Assembly: GCF_047276495.1 (NCBI RefSeq)
Contig: NZ_CP178543.1
Location: 2,914,001 to 2,978,000 of the forward strand
Origin: Capilliphycus salinus
GTDB lineage: Bacteria; Cyanobacteriota; Cyanobacteriia; Cyanobacteriales; Microcoleaceae
Reading direction: 5' to 3'
DNA length: 64,000 nucleotides
Position numbers and translations under genes: made by a program. A model generated the notes under the pieces. The model ran no database searches. It worked only from the letters and a program-made list of their open reading frames with translations, and was not told the DNA's origin. Below are positions 17,436 through 27,476 of the stretch, one piece after another; positions within the stretch are counted from its first letter, which is position 1; each line of letters opens with the position of its first letter.

Positions 17436-20400
17436 TTAAAGATTCAGTTGTTGTTGGGCCAAGTGATAGTAAAGCCCTTGAGTCTCCATCAATTGCTGGT
17501 GATTTCCCTTTTCGACCAACACGCCGTGATCAAGTACCAAAATTTGATCGGCATTGCGAACGGTAGAAAGACGATGAGCAATAATAATCGTCGTGCGATC
17601 GCGACTCATCTGTTCTAAATTCCGTTGAAAGCGTCGTTCGCTTTCGGTATCCAAAGAACTGGTTGCTTCATCGAGGACCAAAATTCGAGGATCTCCCAAC
17701 ATAGCGCGAGCGATCGCCACCCGTTGACGCTGACCTCCGGACAAACTCGAACCCCGTTCTCCCACTTTAGTGTTATATCCGAGTGGTAGACTTTGGATAA
17801 AGCTATGAGCTTCTGCTAACTTGGCGACTTCAATCACCTCTTCCAACGTATAATCGGGTCGATAAATAGTAATATTTTCCAAAATCGTTCCCGAAAACAG
17901 ATAACACTCCTGCGGCACAACGCCCATCTGAGTTCTGAGAGACTGGACCGAAACATGACGAACATCATGTCCATCGATCCAGATGCGACCGCTGCGGGGA
18001 TGATACAAAGCTTGTAATAACTTCACCAAGGTACTTTTACCCGAACCGCTGCGGCCAACAACCGCAATCGTTTCTCCCGGTTGAATTTCAAAAGAAAGAT
18101 TTTCTAAAGTGTTGTTCTCATCCTCACTATAGCGAAACGTCACCTGATCGAACTTAATATGACCTTGCAGGGGAGGCAAAACCAATAAAGGTTTTTGGGG
18201 AGTTTCCTCGGGTTCGGTATCAAACACATCATTGAGACGTTCAACCGAAATCAACACTTCTTGCAATTCATCCCACAAACCGGCCAAGGCAAGGATCGGT
18301 GCAATCACACGACCCTGCATCATATTAAACGCCATAAATTGACCAATGGTTAATTGATCTTGAATCACCAACATCGCCCCAAACCAGAGTACCGCCGTCC
18401 CACCAATCGAGTTAATTAACCCGCTGACAACCCCCAAATTGATCGTGAATTTTTGGGCTTTGAATCTGATATTAAGCTGGTCGGTGAGGCGTTCTTCCCA
18501 GCGCCAGCGCAACTCCTGTTCGGCTCCCACCGATTTGACCGTCGAAACCCCGGTAATCATCTCCACCAGGGCCGAACTTTGATCGGCCGACGCATTAAAC
18601 ACTTGGCGAGAGATTTTGCGGAGAAAAGGAGTTGCACCCAAAGTTAACAGGATAATCGGCGGTGCCAAACCCAAAATCAACAGGGTAAGTTGCCAGTTGT
18701 AGTACAGCATCAATCCCAAATAGACAAACCCGGTGACAAAATTTAGCCAAGCCAGCAGAATTTGACCAATTAGAAATCGCTGAATTTTTTGGTTTTCCTG
18801 AACCCGGGTAATAATGTCGCCGACTCGTCGGGACTCAAAAAATTTCAGGGGGAGTTTGAGGGTGTGTTGGATAAAACCGCTAATCATGGTTAAATCCAGG
18901 CGGTTGGACAGATAAGCTAACAAATACTGTCGAATTGAAGATAATCCCAAACCCCAAATCCCAAACAGCAAAGCACCCAAGCAAAAGACGTGTAAGCTGG
19001 TGAGGCTTTTGTTGACCAGGACTCGATCAAGAATAATTTGGGTAATCAGAGGCGAAACCAGACCAAAAGCTTGGATCAAAATCGAAACTAAAATGATTTG
19101 CAGTCCCAGACTTTTGTACGGCGATAACACCCCGATAAATCGACCCAAAGAACGTTTTTCGTTCTCGACCTGTTCTAGTCGTTCTGTGGGGTCAACCAAC
19201 AAAGCATAACCGGTCCATCCGTCGAGAAATTCTTGACGAGATAACTGTCGTTTTCCAACGGCGGGGTCAGCAATTAAGACTTTGCGGCGTTTGACCCAAC
19301 AGACGACAACGTAGTGATCGCCCTGCCAGTGGGCTATCCAGGGATTTTTTTGGTTTTCTAGCCGGCTCAAACTGGCCCGTACAGGTCGGGCTTGAAATCC
19401 CAAATCTTCGGCGGCCCGGGCCAATCCTTTGAGCGACGCACCGGAACGTCCCACCCCGGCCAGGTTTCGCAGGCGGTTCAAACCCCAAGTTTTGCCGTAG
19501 TATTGTCCGATGGTCGCCAAACAAGCGGCGCCGCAGTCGGAGGAACTTTGCTGTTCGACGCAGGGATAACGCTGCCAAAATGCCCGCCCCCGTCGGCGTT
19601 TTCGTGGCTTGGGAAGATCGATGACGACATCGCTACTCGGTGAAGGAACAGCCCTGAGGGGGGGTGATGGTTTTTTAGGGGTGGATGCAACGGAGATGGA
19701 GCCACCCGAGACGGCTTTCGGGCTTTTTGTTGGGGTTTCGGAGAGGGTGTGCCAATGTTCGGTGGAGAGGTGATAGACCAACAGCGGCGTTTGGGACACC
19801 CAAGCGGGCGGCGTGGCATCCGGATAACCCCAACTTTGTCCCCGTTGCGGTATTGATTCAGTGCCGTCTATTTCACCCTGGTACAGCCAGTAACGCCCAT
19901 TTGATGCGGGTGTTGCGGTTTGCAGTTGGGTTTGGGCTGGAATTTGACGTGGGTTGAGGTGGGGTAGGAGTTCTCGCAGTTGAGAACTGGTTAATTTTCG
20001 CAGTTCGGTTTGGGTTTTGAAGAAGATTAGACGTTGGCGTTCGTGGGTTTGGGTTTGTAGTTCCTGCCGCCATTGCGGAAACCTCTCCAGCCAGGGTTTT
20101 AGCTTCTCTCGGGTCAGGCGGGCGACGGTGACGGAACTGGCCGCGATTGCTTGATAGGGTAGGGGTTCGTGAGCGTAGAGCGTGGCATCGCCTCCAAACT
20201 GTTCTCCGGCTTCTAGGCGGGAAACGGAAACTTCTCGGTCTTTGCTGGGGTCTCTGGCTAATAGTCTGACGTGACCTTCACATATTAGATAAATGGCATC
20301 ATCCTGTTCGCCCTGAACAGAATTTACAGACGAATTGAGTTGATAATCGTCTAAATCTGGAAATCGATTGTTCGCTACGATCGCAATCTCATCTCCTAGC

Positions 20401-20564
20401 TCATAGGTATAAACTTCTGAGTCCTGACTGAGATTAACAGCCAGACTGCTATCAACTTGAAGAAAAGTTAAGAGTTTCTCAAAAGCTGGAATACTCTCGG
20501 ATGCACCCTTTCTTCGGCTTGGGTTGTCTGTCGGATGCCGAAACTGATAATTTGAGTTGCTCAT
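17436..20564 (-). CDS. HetC-like peptidase-containing ABC exporter (cNMP-binding / C39 / ABC)
   Basis: The product is 1,042 aa, close to HetC of Nostoc. Residues about 50-170 form a cyclic-nucleotide-binding-type domain (EGHVRLLA, EQFGGDATL). A Pro/Ser linker follows, then a C39 peptidase (about 330-460) with Gln339, Cys344 in SSDCGAACLA, His417 and Asp433, so all catalytic residues are present. A six-helix transporter domain (about 475-760) and an ATPase domain come last: GRSGSGKST Walker A, LSGGQ signature, ILVLDEATSSLD Walker B, IIAHRLSTV H-loop. C39 exporters cut after a double glycine while exporting the cargo. The small proteins at 1946 and 2962 are fitting substrates. RTX export is possible through the HlyD partner. 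I saw no palindromic site upstream. Confidence 0.9.
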   Translation of the reverse strand: MSNSNYQFRHPTDNPSRRKGASESIPAFEKLLTFLQVDSSLAVNLSQDSEVYTYELGDEIAIVANNRFPDLDDYQLNSSVNSVQGEQDDAIYLICEGHVRLLARDPSKDREVSVSRLEAGEQFGGDATLYAHEPLPYQAIAASSVTVARLTREKLKPWLERFPQWRQELQTQTHERQRLIFFKTQTELRKLTSSQLRELLPHLNPRQIPAQTQLQTATPASNGRYWLYQGEIDGTESIPQRGQSWGYPDATPPAWVSQTPLLVYHLSTEHWHTLSETPTKSPKAVSGGSISVASTPKKPSPPLRAVPSPSSDVVIDLPKPRKRRRGRAFWQRYPCVEQQSSSDCGAACLATIGQYYGKTWGLNRLRNLAGVGRSGASLKGLARAAEDLGFQARPVRASLSRLENQKNPWIAHWQGDHYVVVCWVKRRKVLIADPAVGKRQLSRQEFLDGWTGYALLVDPTERLEQVENEKRSLGRFIGVLSPYKSLGLQIILVSILIQAFGLVSPLITQIILDRVLVNKSLTSLHVFCLGALLFGIWGLGLSSIRQYLLAYLSNRLDLTMISGFIQHTLKLPLKFFESRRVGDIITRVQENQKIQRFLIGQILLAWLNFVTGFVYLGLMLYYNWQLTLLILGLAPPIILLTLGATPFLRKISRQVFNASADQSSALVEMITGVSTVKSVGAEQELRWRWEERLTDQLNIRFKAQKFTINLGVVSGLINSIGGTAVLWFGAMLVIQDQLTIGQFMAFNMMQGRVIAPILALAGLWDELQEVLISVERLNDVFDTEPEETPQKPLLVLPPLQGHIKFDQVTFRYSEDENNTLENLSFEIQPGETIAVVGRSGSGKSTLVKLLQALYHPRSGRIWIDGHDVRHVSVQSLRTQMGVVPQECYLFSGTILENITIYRPDYTLEEVIEVAKLAEAHSFIQSLPLGYNTKVGERGSSLSGGQRQRVAIARAMLGDPRILVLDEATSSLDTESERRFQRNLEQMSRDRTTIIIAHRLSTVRNADQILVLDHGVLVEKGNHQQLMETQGLYYHLAQQQLNL

Positions 20565-21557
20565 TGATATTCAGGGAGTTTAACTCCGAATAGAACTTGG
20601 GCTATTCCTGTTTCTGAAAAATTTGGCTAGAAATTCGTTTGGCGATTGACCTAACAAAAAAAATTTTTATGACGTTAGGAATTGACGCTGACCGACTTTC
20701 TGAACCTAGAAAATCAAGATTTCAGTCCTCGATTTTTTGGGTGAGGGAATTTTCCCGGCTGAATGCTTCATACCGCCTAGATGATTGAGAATTTTAGGCC
20801 CTTTTTTCAAAGCGAAAAAGCCAGTTGAAAAATCTTAATTTTGTCTAAAGTCATCAGCTTGTCTCCTCCTTTTCTAAAAGCCTGATTTCAATACCTATCT
20901 TTGGATATTAAGCCGCTAAAGTAAACACCACATAGGACTTGGGTCTGGTGTCTGTGCTGGTTTTGTTGAGGATTTTATGAATTTGAAATTCAAACAATAG
21001 TGACTGAGTTATATTTCCTCAATTTTGTTTTTGGCCTGGATTTAGACCTCAGAGCAATCCGGCGATCATCGCTCATTACCCACAGCTTAACACTGAGAGT
21101 AAATTACTCTAACAGACCTGCTCTCAATTAACCTGCCTTAACTCTTAATGGCCCGAGATGATCTCAGGTTTCACTTTAATTTCACAGCTATATAGAAGAT
21201 TGCCATATGTTTTATCAAATGTCGAGGATCTGAATCTAGCTTTACAAAATCTTTAAAAATGCTCTGAAGTCGTTCTAAAATTGGATAGAAGATAGATGAT
21301 TCTGGGCGGATCGACTTTACAGTCTCTTTAAACTCCCAATCTCTCACCCGAGGGATACATGGTATCTATGCCCCTGACTTGACCTATCCCCTCACGTTTC
21401 AAAAATTCACAAACGGGGGTACAAATTGGACTAAAGTTGATCGGGGTAAGGCTATACCATAATCAATATCACTCCCGCATCTACCTAAGGGTAAAAATAT
21501 CCCAACAAACGCTCGGAAATGATCTGGCGGTACCTTGAGGCTAGTGGGCCGATCGCA
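20565..21557. other. 1-kb intergenic region without recognised gene
   Basis: Neither strand holds a supported open frame. The segment divides two minus-strand genes (the HetC-like exporter and the FkbM gene). No clear tRNA, terminator or repeat was seen. It may contain promoter DNA for the exporter gene and an unrecognised RNA. Confidence 0.4.
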
Positions 21558-22565
21558 TTAATTTTCTTTATAAAAGTAGTAAACCGGTCCAATCGAGTTG
21601 TGACAATCGTATAAGAAACCGTTGCTGAGTAGGCTTAAAAATACCCTAGAGAAACCTTCGTTTCCAATCACTTGGGGGTGAATTTCAATTAAAATTTTTC
21701 TAATGTTATTCAAGTTAATTTTCGGGATAAGATTGGCTTCCCCGCCTTCGATATCGATGATTAGGAAGTTGGCGTTTTGACTCTCAATGGCTTGATTGAT
21801 ATTTTGGGTTTTCACTTGGATGGCGGCCGATTCTATTGGGGGTTGGATTGTTGAAGATGCCCAAAAGTCTTCAGTTAAAAAGAATTCTACCTCTCCTTCT
21901 TCTTCGCCGTCAAGAATTACATTATAAATCGGAAATTCGCAGTCGTTGAGTTGCTGATTTTTACGAATGATTTCAATCAGGTTAGGATTGGCTTCATAGG
22001 ATGATATTTGCAGTTGAGGAAATTGTTTTTTAGCGTAAATACTGAGAAATCCAATCCCGCCACCGAGTTCGATAATCTTGTCGGTGGGTTCAATAATTTT
22101 CTTGAGAATTTTGATTTCTTCGGTTTCGTATCCGCCCAGCCGAATCACATTTTGAAGATATTCGCTGATGGCGTCGCTGTTAATAAATAGATGAATCCCT
22201 TCCAATTCAACAATATCGGTTTTATCCTGTTCTAATAGTCGTTTGATCCATTCGGGGGGATTGGGATCGCAGGAGACGGATATTCGGTAATTCTTTAAGG
22301 AATTTTCTCGATCCCCTTTTTGGCTAAAAGCATAACCTAAGGCAATATAGCCACCCGGTTGATCGGGATATAGACTAATCGCTTGTTCCAGAATTTCTAT
22401 TCCCCGATCAATCTCTCCTTGCTGAATAAATAACTCACCAAACTGACTGTAAAACCATAGGGGTTGCTCGGGATTATCTTCTATGATTGCCTGGTAGAGA
22501 TGAATAATTTTGTTCGGGTTCGTTTCGTATTGAGCAATTTGAGTGGATTCAGGTTTGGAACTCAT
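21558..22565 (-). CDS. TPR / FkbM-family methyltransferase
   Basis: The product is 335 aa. Residues about 15-115 contain two to three TPR-like repeats (EQAISLYPDQPGGYIALGYA). Residues about 150-330 match FkbM-type SAM-dependent methyltransferases: motif I at IIELGGGIGFLSI, an acidic SYEANPN, FLIIDIEGGE, and IEIHP. The family O-methylates sugars or other secondary metabolites. Upstream of the divergent glycosyltransferase gene at 22746, it probably acts on the same surface glycans. The substrate is unknown. Confidence 0.85.
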   Translation of the reverse strand: MSSKPESTQIAQYETNPNKIIHLYQAIIEDNPEQPLWFYSQFGELFIQQGEIDRGIEILEQAISLYPDQPGGYIALGYAFSQKGDRENSLKNYRISVSCDPNPPEWIKRLLEQDKTDIVELEGIHLFINSDAISEYLQNVIRLGGYETEEIKILKKIIEPTDKIIELGGGIGFLSIYAKKQFPQLQISSYEANPNLIEIIRKNQQLNDCEFPIYNVILDGEEEGEVEFFLTEDFWASSTIQPPIESAAIQVKTQNINQAIESQNANFLIIDIEGGEANLIPKINLNNIRKILIEIHPQVIGNEGFSRVFLSLLSNGFLYDCHNSIGPVYYFYKEN

Positions 22566-22745
22566 ACAATCAATTTTAGTTGAAATGGGCGATTAACTTA
22601 AGCCGAGCAACCTGATGTCTAGTGATGTGATAGTCAATTTTTTTAATTATAGATCGAAATTCTAAAAAAGGAATTATATTTTTGTTAGAATAGCTAAAGA
22701 AACAAATAACTACAGACGTAGTTGTGATAATTCCGGAGAAATTGA

Positions 22746-23768
22746 GTGTTGCTAATCTCAGAAAGTCAAGGAGAATGTTCTATAGAGTCGGGCCAAAACT
22801 TCCCCAAACTCAATCTTAGTTCTGCTTTAAACTGTGACTATGGAATTCATCGCTCGGGATGGTCTTATGTCATCAACAGTTTGAAACCGTTACATCATCC
22901 GTCGGGAATCTTTGTCGATGGGTTTATTGAACGGAAGTTTTGTTGGGGGGATAACCCCGGAGAAGCCCAAAATAATCCCACTCCCTATCAAGAACCTTGG
23001 GTTGGGTTTATTCATGTTCCGCCACGAGTTCCCAAGTGGTTTCACTACGAACAGGCGCCCCAAAGTATTTTTAAAACTCAGTTATGGCAAGAAAGTTTAC
23101 CCTACTGTCAGGGTTTATTTTGTTTGTCAGAATATCACAAATTGTGGTTAGAAAAGCGGTTGGACGTGCCGATTATTAGCTTATTTCATCCGACAGAAAT
23201 TCCGAGCAACAAATTTGATTTTGAGAACTTTTTAGCCAATTCCGATAAAAAAATAGTTCAAATTGGCTGGTGGTTGAGGAAGTTAAATTCTATTTATTGT
23301 TTGCCGACGCAGAAGTTGAGAAAGGCAATTTTAATGAAAAATGAGCCGCATTATCGCTATCTTCTGGAAAAAGAACGGGAAATTTTTAATCTTCAGGTAG
23401 ATGAAGATGCGGTTGAGTTGATGCCTTTTTTATCCAATGAAGATTACGATAAATTATTGACGGAAAATATTATTTACTTGGATCTTTACGATGCCAGCGC
23501 CAACAATGTGATTATTGAATGTATGGCCCGACATACACCCCTGTTAGTGAATCCAATTCCGGCGGTGCGGGAGTATTTGGGAGAGGATTATCCGCTATAT
23601 TTTAGCAGTCGAGAGGAGGCGCGAGAAAAGGGTGAAAATTGGGGGTTAATTCGGGAGGCGAACGAGTATTTAAAGCAGGATTGGATTCGAGAAAGGTTGA
23701 TGGTAGATTCTTTCAATAATAATCTCATATCACAACTTTTGCAAGGTAAATATGGCAGCGAAAGATAG
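22746..23768 (+). CDS. Glycosyltransferase-like protein (GT-B type)
   Basis: The product is 340 aa from GTG 22746. A GGAG ribosome site 7 bases upstream supports this start. An N-terminal GIHRSGWSYVIN segment is followed by GFIHVPPRVPKW, and a C-terminal donor-binding-like stretch reads SANNVIIECMARHTPLL then NPIPAVREYLG, as in GT-B glycosyltransferases. Catalytic function is not proven. The last 17 bases overlap the start of the broken xisH gene. It is divergent from the FkbM gene, with a short inverted repeat (AACTAC-AGAC-GTAGTT, 22708-22723) in between. Confidence 0.65.
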   Translation: MLLISESQGECSIESGQNFPKLNLSSALNCDYGIHRSGWSYVINSLKPLHHPSGIFVDGFIERKFCWGDNPGEAQNNPTPYQEPWVGFIHVPPRVPKWFHYEQAPQSIFKTQLWQESLPYCQGLFCLSEYHKLWLEKRLDVPIISLFHPTEIPSNKFDFENFLANSDKKIVQIGWWLRKLNSIYCLPTQKLRKAILMKNEPHYRYLLEKEREIFNLQVDEDAVELMPFLSNEDYDKLLTENIIYLDLYDASANNVIIECMARHTPLLVNPIPAVREYLGEDYPLYFSSREEAREKGENWGLIREANEYLKQDWIRERLMVDSFNNNLISQLLQGKYGSER

Positions 23769-24172
23769 GTTTCACGAGGCAGTCAAAACAGCACTTCAAA
23801 AGGAAGATTGGATGGTTACGGATGATCGATCCACTTAGACTGGAGACAGGAGGGACTAAGTTTGAGATTGACTGGGGTGCAGAACGGTTCTTGGCAGCAC
23901 AACGAGGTGAAGAAAAAATCGCAGTTGAAATTAAGACTTTTACCAGTGACTCACCTCTGACAGATTATCATGCTGCTTTAGGTCAATTTCTAAATTATCG
24001 GCTAGCATTAGAGATGATTGCTCCAGAAAGAACTCTGTATCTGGCTATCCCGATAATGGTTCAGGAATCGTTCTTTCAAAGGGAGTTTGCTCAGAAGTCA
24101 CTAGAACGTTATCAGGTGAGTCGTATTATCTATAACCCTATTGATGAGGTAATTATGCAATGGATAAAGTAG
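23752..24172 (+). pseudogene. xisH: xisH-like gene broken by a 4-bp insertion
   Basis: The product would resemble XisH, named as an fdxN-element excision controlling factor. The ATG at 23752 opens MAAKDRFHEAVKTALQKEDW and continues in frame to VTDD. It then reaches a TAG after three further codons. Dropping one CGAT from the GATCGATC at about 23822-23830 joins it exactly to the downstream frame (PLRLETGGTKFEIDWGAERF, then AVEIKTF, then ALGQFLNYR), which runs to 24172. A 4-bp duplication therefore explains the break. The 3' frame overlaps the xisI start by 13 bp. A sequencing error is an alternative. Confidence 0.8.
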
Positions 24173-24495
24173 AACAGTATAGCCAAATTATTCGCCAGCT
24201 TTTGACGGCTTATGTGGCCGTACCCATTGCGAATGGAGAGATTGAATCTTACACTGTATTTGATACTCAGCAACATCATTATCAGGTGATGAATGTGGGT
24301 TGGGATGGATACAGACGGGTTTATGGTTGTGTGCTGCATCTAGATATTATTAAAAATAAAGTTTGGGTGCAGCAGAATATGACTGAGATGCGGGTGGCTT
24401 ATGAATTGGTAGATCGAGGAATTCCTAAAGAAGATATTGTTTTGGGATTTCAGTTTCCCGAGTTGAGGGAATATACTGATTTTGCAGTTGTCTAG
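24160..24495 (+). CDS. xisI: XisI-like protein
   Basis: The product is 111 aa, the full family length, from an ATG that overlaps the end of xisH. It has the typical YGCVLHLDIINNKVWVQ-like core (YGCVLHLDIIKNKVWV here), then MTE near the middle and DIVLGFQFPELREYTDFAV at the end. XisH/XisI pairs were named for excision of the Nostoc fdxN element but are widespread in cyanobacteria lacking it. Their true role is unclear and may be toxin-antitoxin-like. xisI appears intact although xisH is frameshifted. Confidence 0.9.
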   Translation: MDKVEQYSQIIRQLLTAYVAVPIANGEIESYTVFDTQQHHYQVMNVGWDGYRRVYGCVLHLDIIKNKVWVQQNMTEMRVAYELVDRGIPKEDIVLGFQFPELREYTDFAVV

Positions 24496-24604
24496 TTTGA
24501 ATAATTTTTTGTAAGTTGGCAATCAATAATTGGTTCCTAAGATTGGGACGGGGAAGTGAAAGACTTAAAATTGATAGATAACTCGCACAACTTGGAGGGT
24601 CAAT

Positions 24605-25255
24605 ATGTTTAGCCAAGAAACAGTAAACACTAATATTACCGAAGAAAAAAACGTTCCATTGATGACTCTAGACGAGTTTCTGGACTGGTATCCCGATGGT
24701 TATTATGGTCGATTTGAACTGCATAACGGAGTAGTTATTCAAGTGCAACCAACTGGAACTCACGAACAAGTCGCCGGCTTTCTTGCATCAAAACTGTCTG
24801 TTTACATTGAACGCTTGAATTTGCCGTTTTTTATTCCCCGACAAGGGCTGATTAAAGCCATAGATTCGGACAAATCGGCTTATATTCCCGATGTGATGGT
24901 CTTGGATTATAATGCTCTGGAAAACGAGTCATTATGGAAAAAGCGATCGACAATTACCCAAGGTAAAAGTATTAAATTAGCCGTAGAAGTCGTCAGTACG
25001 AATTGGCAAGATGATTATTTAATGAAGCTCGGAGAATATGAGAAATTAGGAATCGGTGAATATTGGATAGTCGATTATTTGGGGTTGGGAGGTCGGCGTT
25101 ATATTGGAAACCCCAAACAACCAACAATTTTGGTTTATCATTTGGTCGAGGGAGAATATACGGTCAATTTATTTAGAGGTGAAGATGTGGTGGGTTCGCC
25201 TACTTTCCCCGAACTTAATTTGACGGTACAACAAATCTTTGCAGTTGGTCAGTAA
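24605..25255 (+). CDS. Uma2-family (DUF820) putative endonuclease
   Basis: The product is 216 aa. The PD-(D/E)XK-type fold is suggested by the order FELHNGVVI (E), YIPDVMVLD (D), LAVEVVSTNW (ExV) and KLGEYEKLGIGEYWIVD. This family is highly expanded in cyanobacteria and its function is unproven; it may relate to mobile or selfish DNA. A ribosome-like GGAGG lies upstream of the ATG. Other members in the window are at 57880-58578 and a broken one at 60746-61309. Confidence 0.85.
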   Translation: MFSQETVNTNITEEKNVPLMTLDEFLDWYPDGYYGRFELHNGVVIQVQPTGTHEQVAGFLASKLSVYIERLNLPFFIPRQGLIKAIDSDKSAYIPDVMVLDYNALENESLWKKRSTITQGKSIKLAVEVVSTNWQDDYLMKLGEYEKLGIGEYWIVDYLGLGGRRYIGNPKQPTILVYHLVEGEYTVNLFRGEDVVGSPTFPELNLTVQQIFAVGQ

Positions 25256-25390
25256 TTCTCAAAATGCGTTTGCCTGATTAACCGATAGTAACAAACTGAT
25301 AATAAAAATAATGAAGAGGACAATAAATGAATTGCCCTCTGTGATGTTTATCTATTTATTGAACTGCTAGATCGAGACCAAACCGAATAC

Positions 25391-26266
25391 TTATGCTTTC
25401 AATGATTCCGCTCTTTGATAATATTGAGAAGCTTCCACAGACCGACCCAACTTGGTCATTACATCACCCATCAAGCGATGTAAACCGGAAGCAGTTGGGT
25501 TGAGGTTAATGGCTTGCTGATAGCTATTAGCCGCTTCTTCAAGCGATCCTTTGGCTTCAAAGGCTTTACCAACCAGTCGGTGATAACTTGCCTGTTCTGG
25601 CTTCATTTGGATGGCTTGACGATAGCTGGCGATCGCCAAGTCATAGTATCCTTGGTTTAAGCGAGCATCGCCGAGTTTTTGATGAACTCCAGCATTAATA
25701 TCCGGCTTAATTTCAATTGCTTTAGAATAAGCAGCAACAGCTTCGTCATATCTTTGTTGGTCCTGACAAGCATCTCCGAGAGCAACATAAACCGATGCGG
25801 GAAAGTCTGACTTGAGTTCTACTGCTTTTTGATAAGCGGCGATCGCATCATTCTTTTGAACGGCTTGATTTTCTGGAGTTCCCAGTTGGAGGAGCATATC
25901 TCCAAGCTGTTTGTAGTCGAATGGTTTGAGGAGATCGGGTTCGAGTTCTATTGCTTGCTGATAAGCCGCTACTGCCGCATACAATTTATTTTGCTGTTTC
26001 AGCGCTTTACCCATTTGTAAGTATGCTCTGGCAGTATCGGGTTTAAAAGCAATAACTTTCTGATAGCAACTGGCGGCATCGCTCCATTTTTCTTGCTGCT
26101 CATAAACGCTCGCCAACTGGTTCAGTGCGGCAAGATTTTGAGGTGCAATCTTGAGAGCTTCGTTGTATTGCTCGATAGCTTCATCAAGTTTACTTTCTCC
26201 TTTGAGTTGCTGACCACTGGCAATTTTTTCTTTTACAGCAGTCATCTTTTGTGTTTGCTCCGGCAT
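25391..26266 (-). CDS. TPR-repeat protein
   Basis: The product is 291 aa and is nearly all tetratricopeptide repeats, about seven units with conserved A-----A----P positions. There is no signal peptide or catalytic domain. It is the last gene of the minus-strand glycan/sulfation group. The repeats suggest a scaffold for the neighbouring transferases, several of which carry TPRs of their own. Confidence 0.85.
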   Translation of the reverse strand: MPEQTQKMTAVKEKIASGQQLKGESKLDEAIEQYNEALKIAPQNLAALNQLASVYEQQEKWSDAASCYQKVIAFKPDTARAYLQMGKALKQQNKLYAAVAAYQQAIELEPDLLKPFDYKQLGDMLLQLGTPENQAVQKNDAIAAYQKAVELKSDFPASVYVALGDACQDQQRYDEAVAAYSKAIEIKPDINAGVHQKLGDARLNQGYYDLAIASYRQAIQMKPEQASYHRLVGKAFEAKGSLEEAANSYQQAINLNPTASGLHRLMGDVMTKLGRSVEASQYYQRAESLKA

Positions 26267-26360
26267 AATAAAAAAATCTCCTGTTTGACTAATTTAACTT
26301 CCACAAAACCCTACAAAAATTATAGCATATCTCTTCCAAAAATAGATAAATAATAATAGT

Positions 26361-27389
26361 TTACCAGTCATTATTTTCTTCATACCCTAGCTTAACAAGT
26401 GCGTCCGGATACATTTTTTTAAACAGCTTTTTATGCTCGGAATTGAAGTGCTTTTTCCAATCTCCGGATACACCTTTGCGAAAATGACTTTTCTTGTCTT
26501 CTTCACCTCTTTTTCGCCCTGCTCTCTTTTCAAAACCAAGCTGTTCTACAATTTTCATTGCTCTATCTAGCTGCTCGTCATTAAATCCATACTTTTGAAA
26601 AACTTTCGTAAATACTCCCACCTCATCCTTTGCCAAATCTTATAGTCTGATCTCCACTATGTTTGGATTGGAGTAATCCCAATTAACCATATTTTTGATC
26701 GCATTAGCCATCCGGTTAATTTCTGCCTTAATTCCTTCATCTTTGGAAAGAGAATTTAGAAGCTCTTGATAGCTTTTATTACCATATTCTTGTTTTTTCT
26801 TATGACACCATTCTTCTGAACACCAAAGATGGTAAAAGTAACCCGATATAATCATATCTCGCGGATCGCGGATGATATGAGAACCTACATAGGAAGGTAA
26901 CTGTGAAAAATTAACTTTACTATGTTGCTGGAAGAAGATATCGGTTTCTGAGTGCAATTCCTGCTGCTTACATTTTTGAAAATTCCAGCCATAGTCCTTT
27001 GCTACTCTTCTGAGAATGCCTGAAAAGAATGTTGTAGCAACTTTGTGATAGCTACAGTGAACAATCAATTGGTTAGGCTTGGGGTGGTGACCACTTCTTA
27101 AATCGACTTGAAAATCAGCACTTACTTGGTCAATAGACTTTATATCAATATTCTGCCGTTTTTGCTTAAGTCCTGAAGAGTCAATAAAAAATTTTGCATA
27201 GTCACCTCTCTTCATCTTAAACAATACTTCATAGCCTTGTTTTACTTGTCTAACGCCGATCAACTGATCAATCCAAGGATAGCGTTCCTTTGTAATATAA
27301 CCTTGATCGTCTCTTAAGTAAATACGAGAGTTTTCTTCCAGTTCAATATAGTATTTGCTGGAATCATTTAGCACATTTAATTCGGTCAT
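26361..27389 (-). pseudogene. Sulfotransferase gene interrupted by an in-frame TAA
   Basis: From ATG 27389 (AGAGG ribosome site upstream) the frame reads to TAA at 26640-26642 and then continues in the same frame to 26361. The first part contains HCSYHKVATTFF, a PAPS-binding-type segment, and GSHIIRDPRDMIISGYFY, the 3'-phosphate-binding segment. The second part has FRKGVSGDWKKHF, typical of the sulfotransferase C-terminus. At the break the text reads IVEIRL-stop-DLAKDE, where Glu would fit, so GAA to TAA is the simplest cause. The gene is probably inactive unless the stop is read through or is a sequencing error. Confidence 0.8.
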
Positions 27390-27476
27390 GGTGTTACCTC
27401 TCACTGCATTAAATTGAAGCTTTGTATTTTTTTTATTCGTTCTAATTAGACCGTATAAACAGATGGTTTTGGCATT

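Noticed and set aside
23752..24495. Active fdxN-type excision element around xisH/xisI
   Set aside because: No recombinase, attachment sites or nif/fdx genes are seen nearby.
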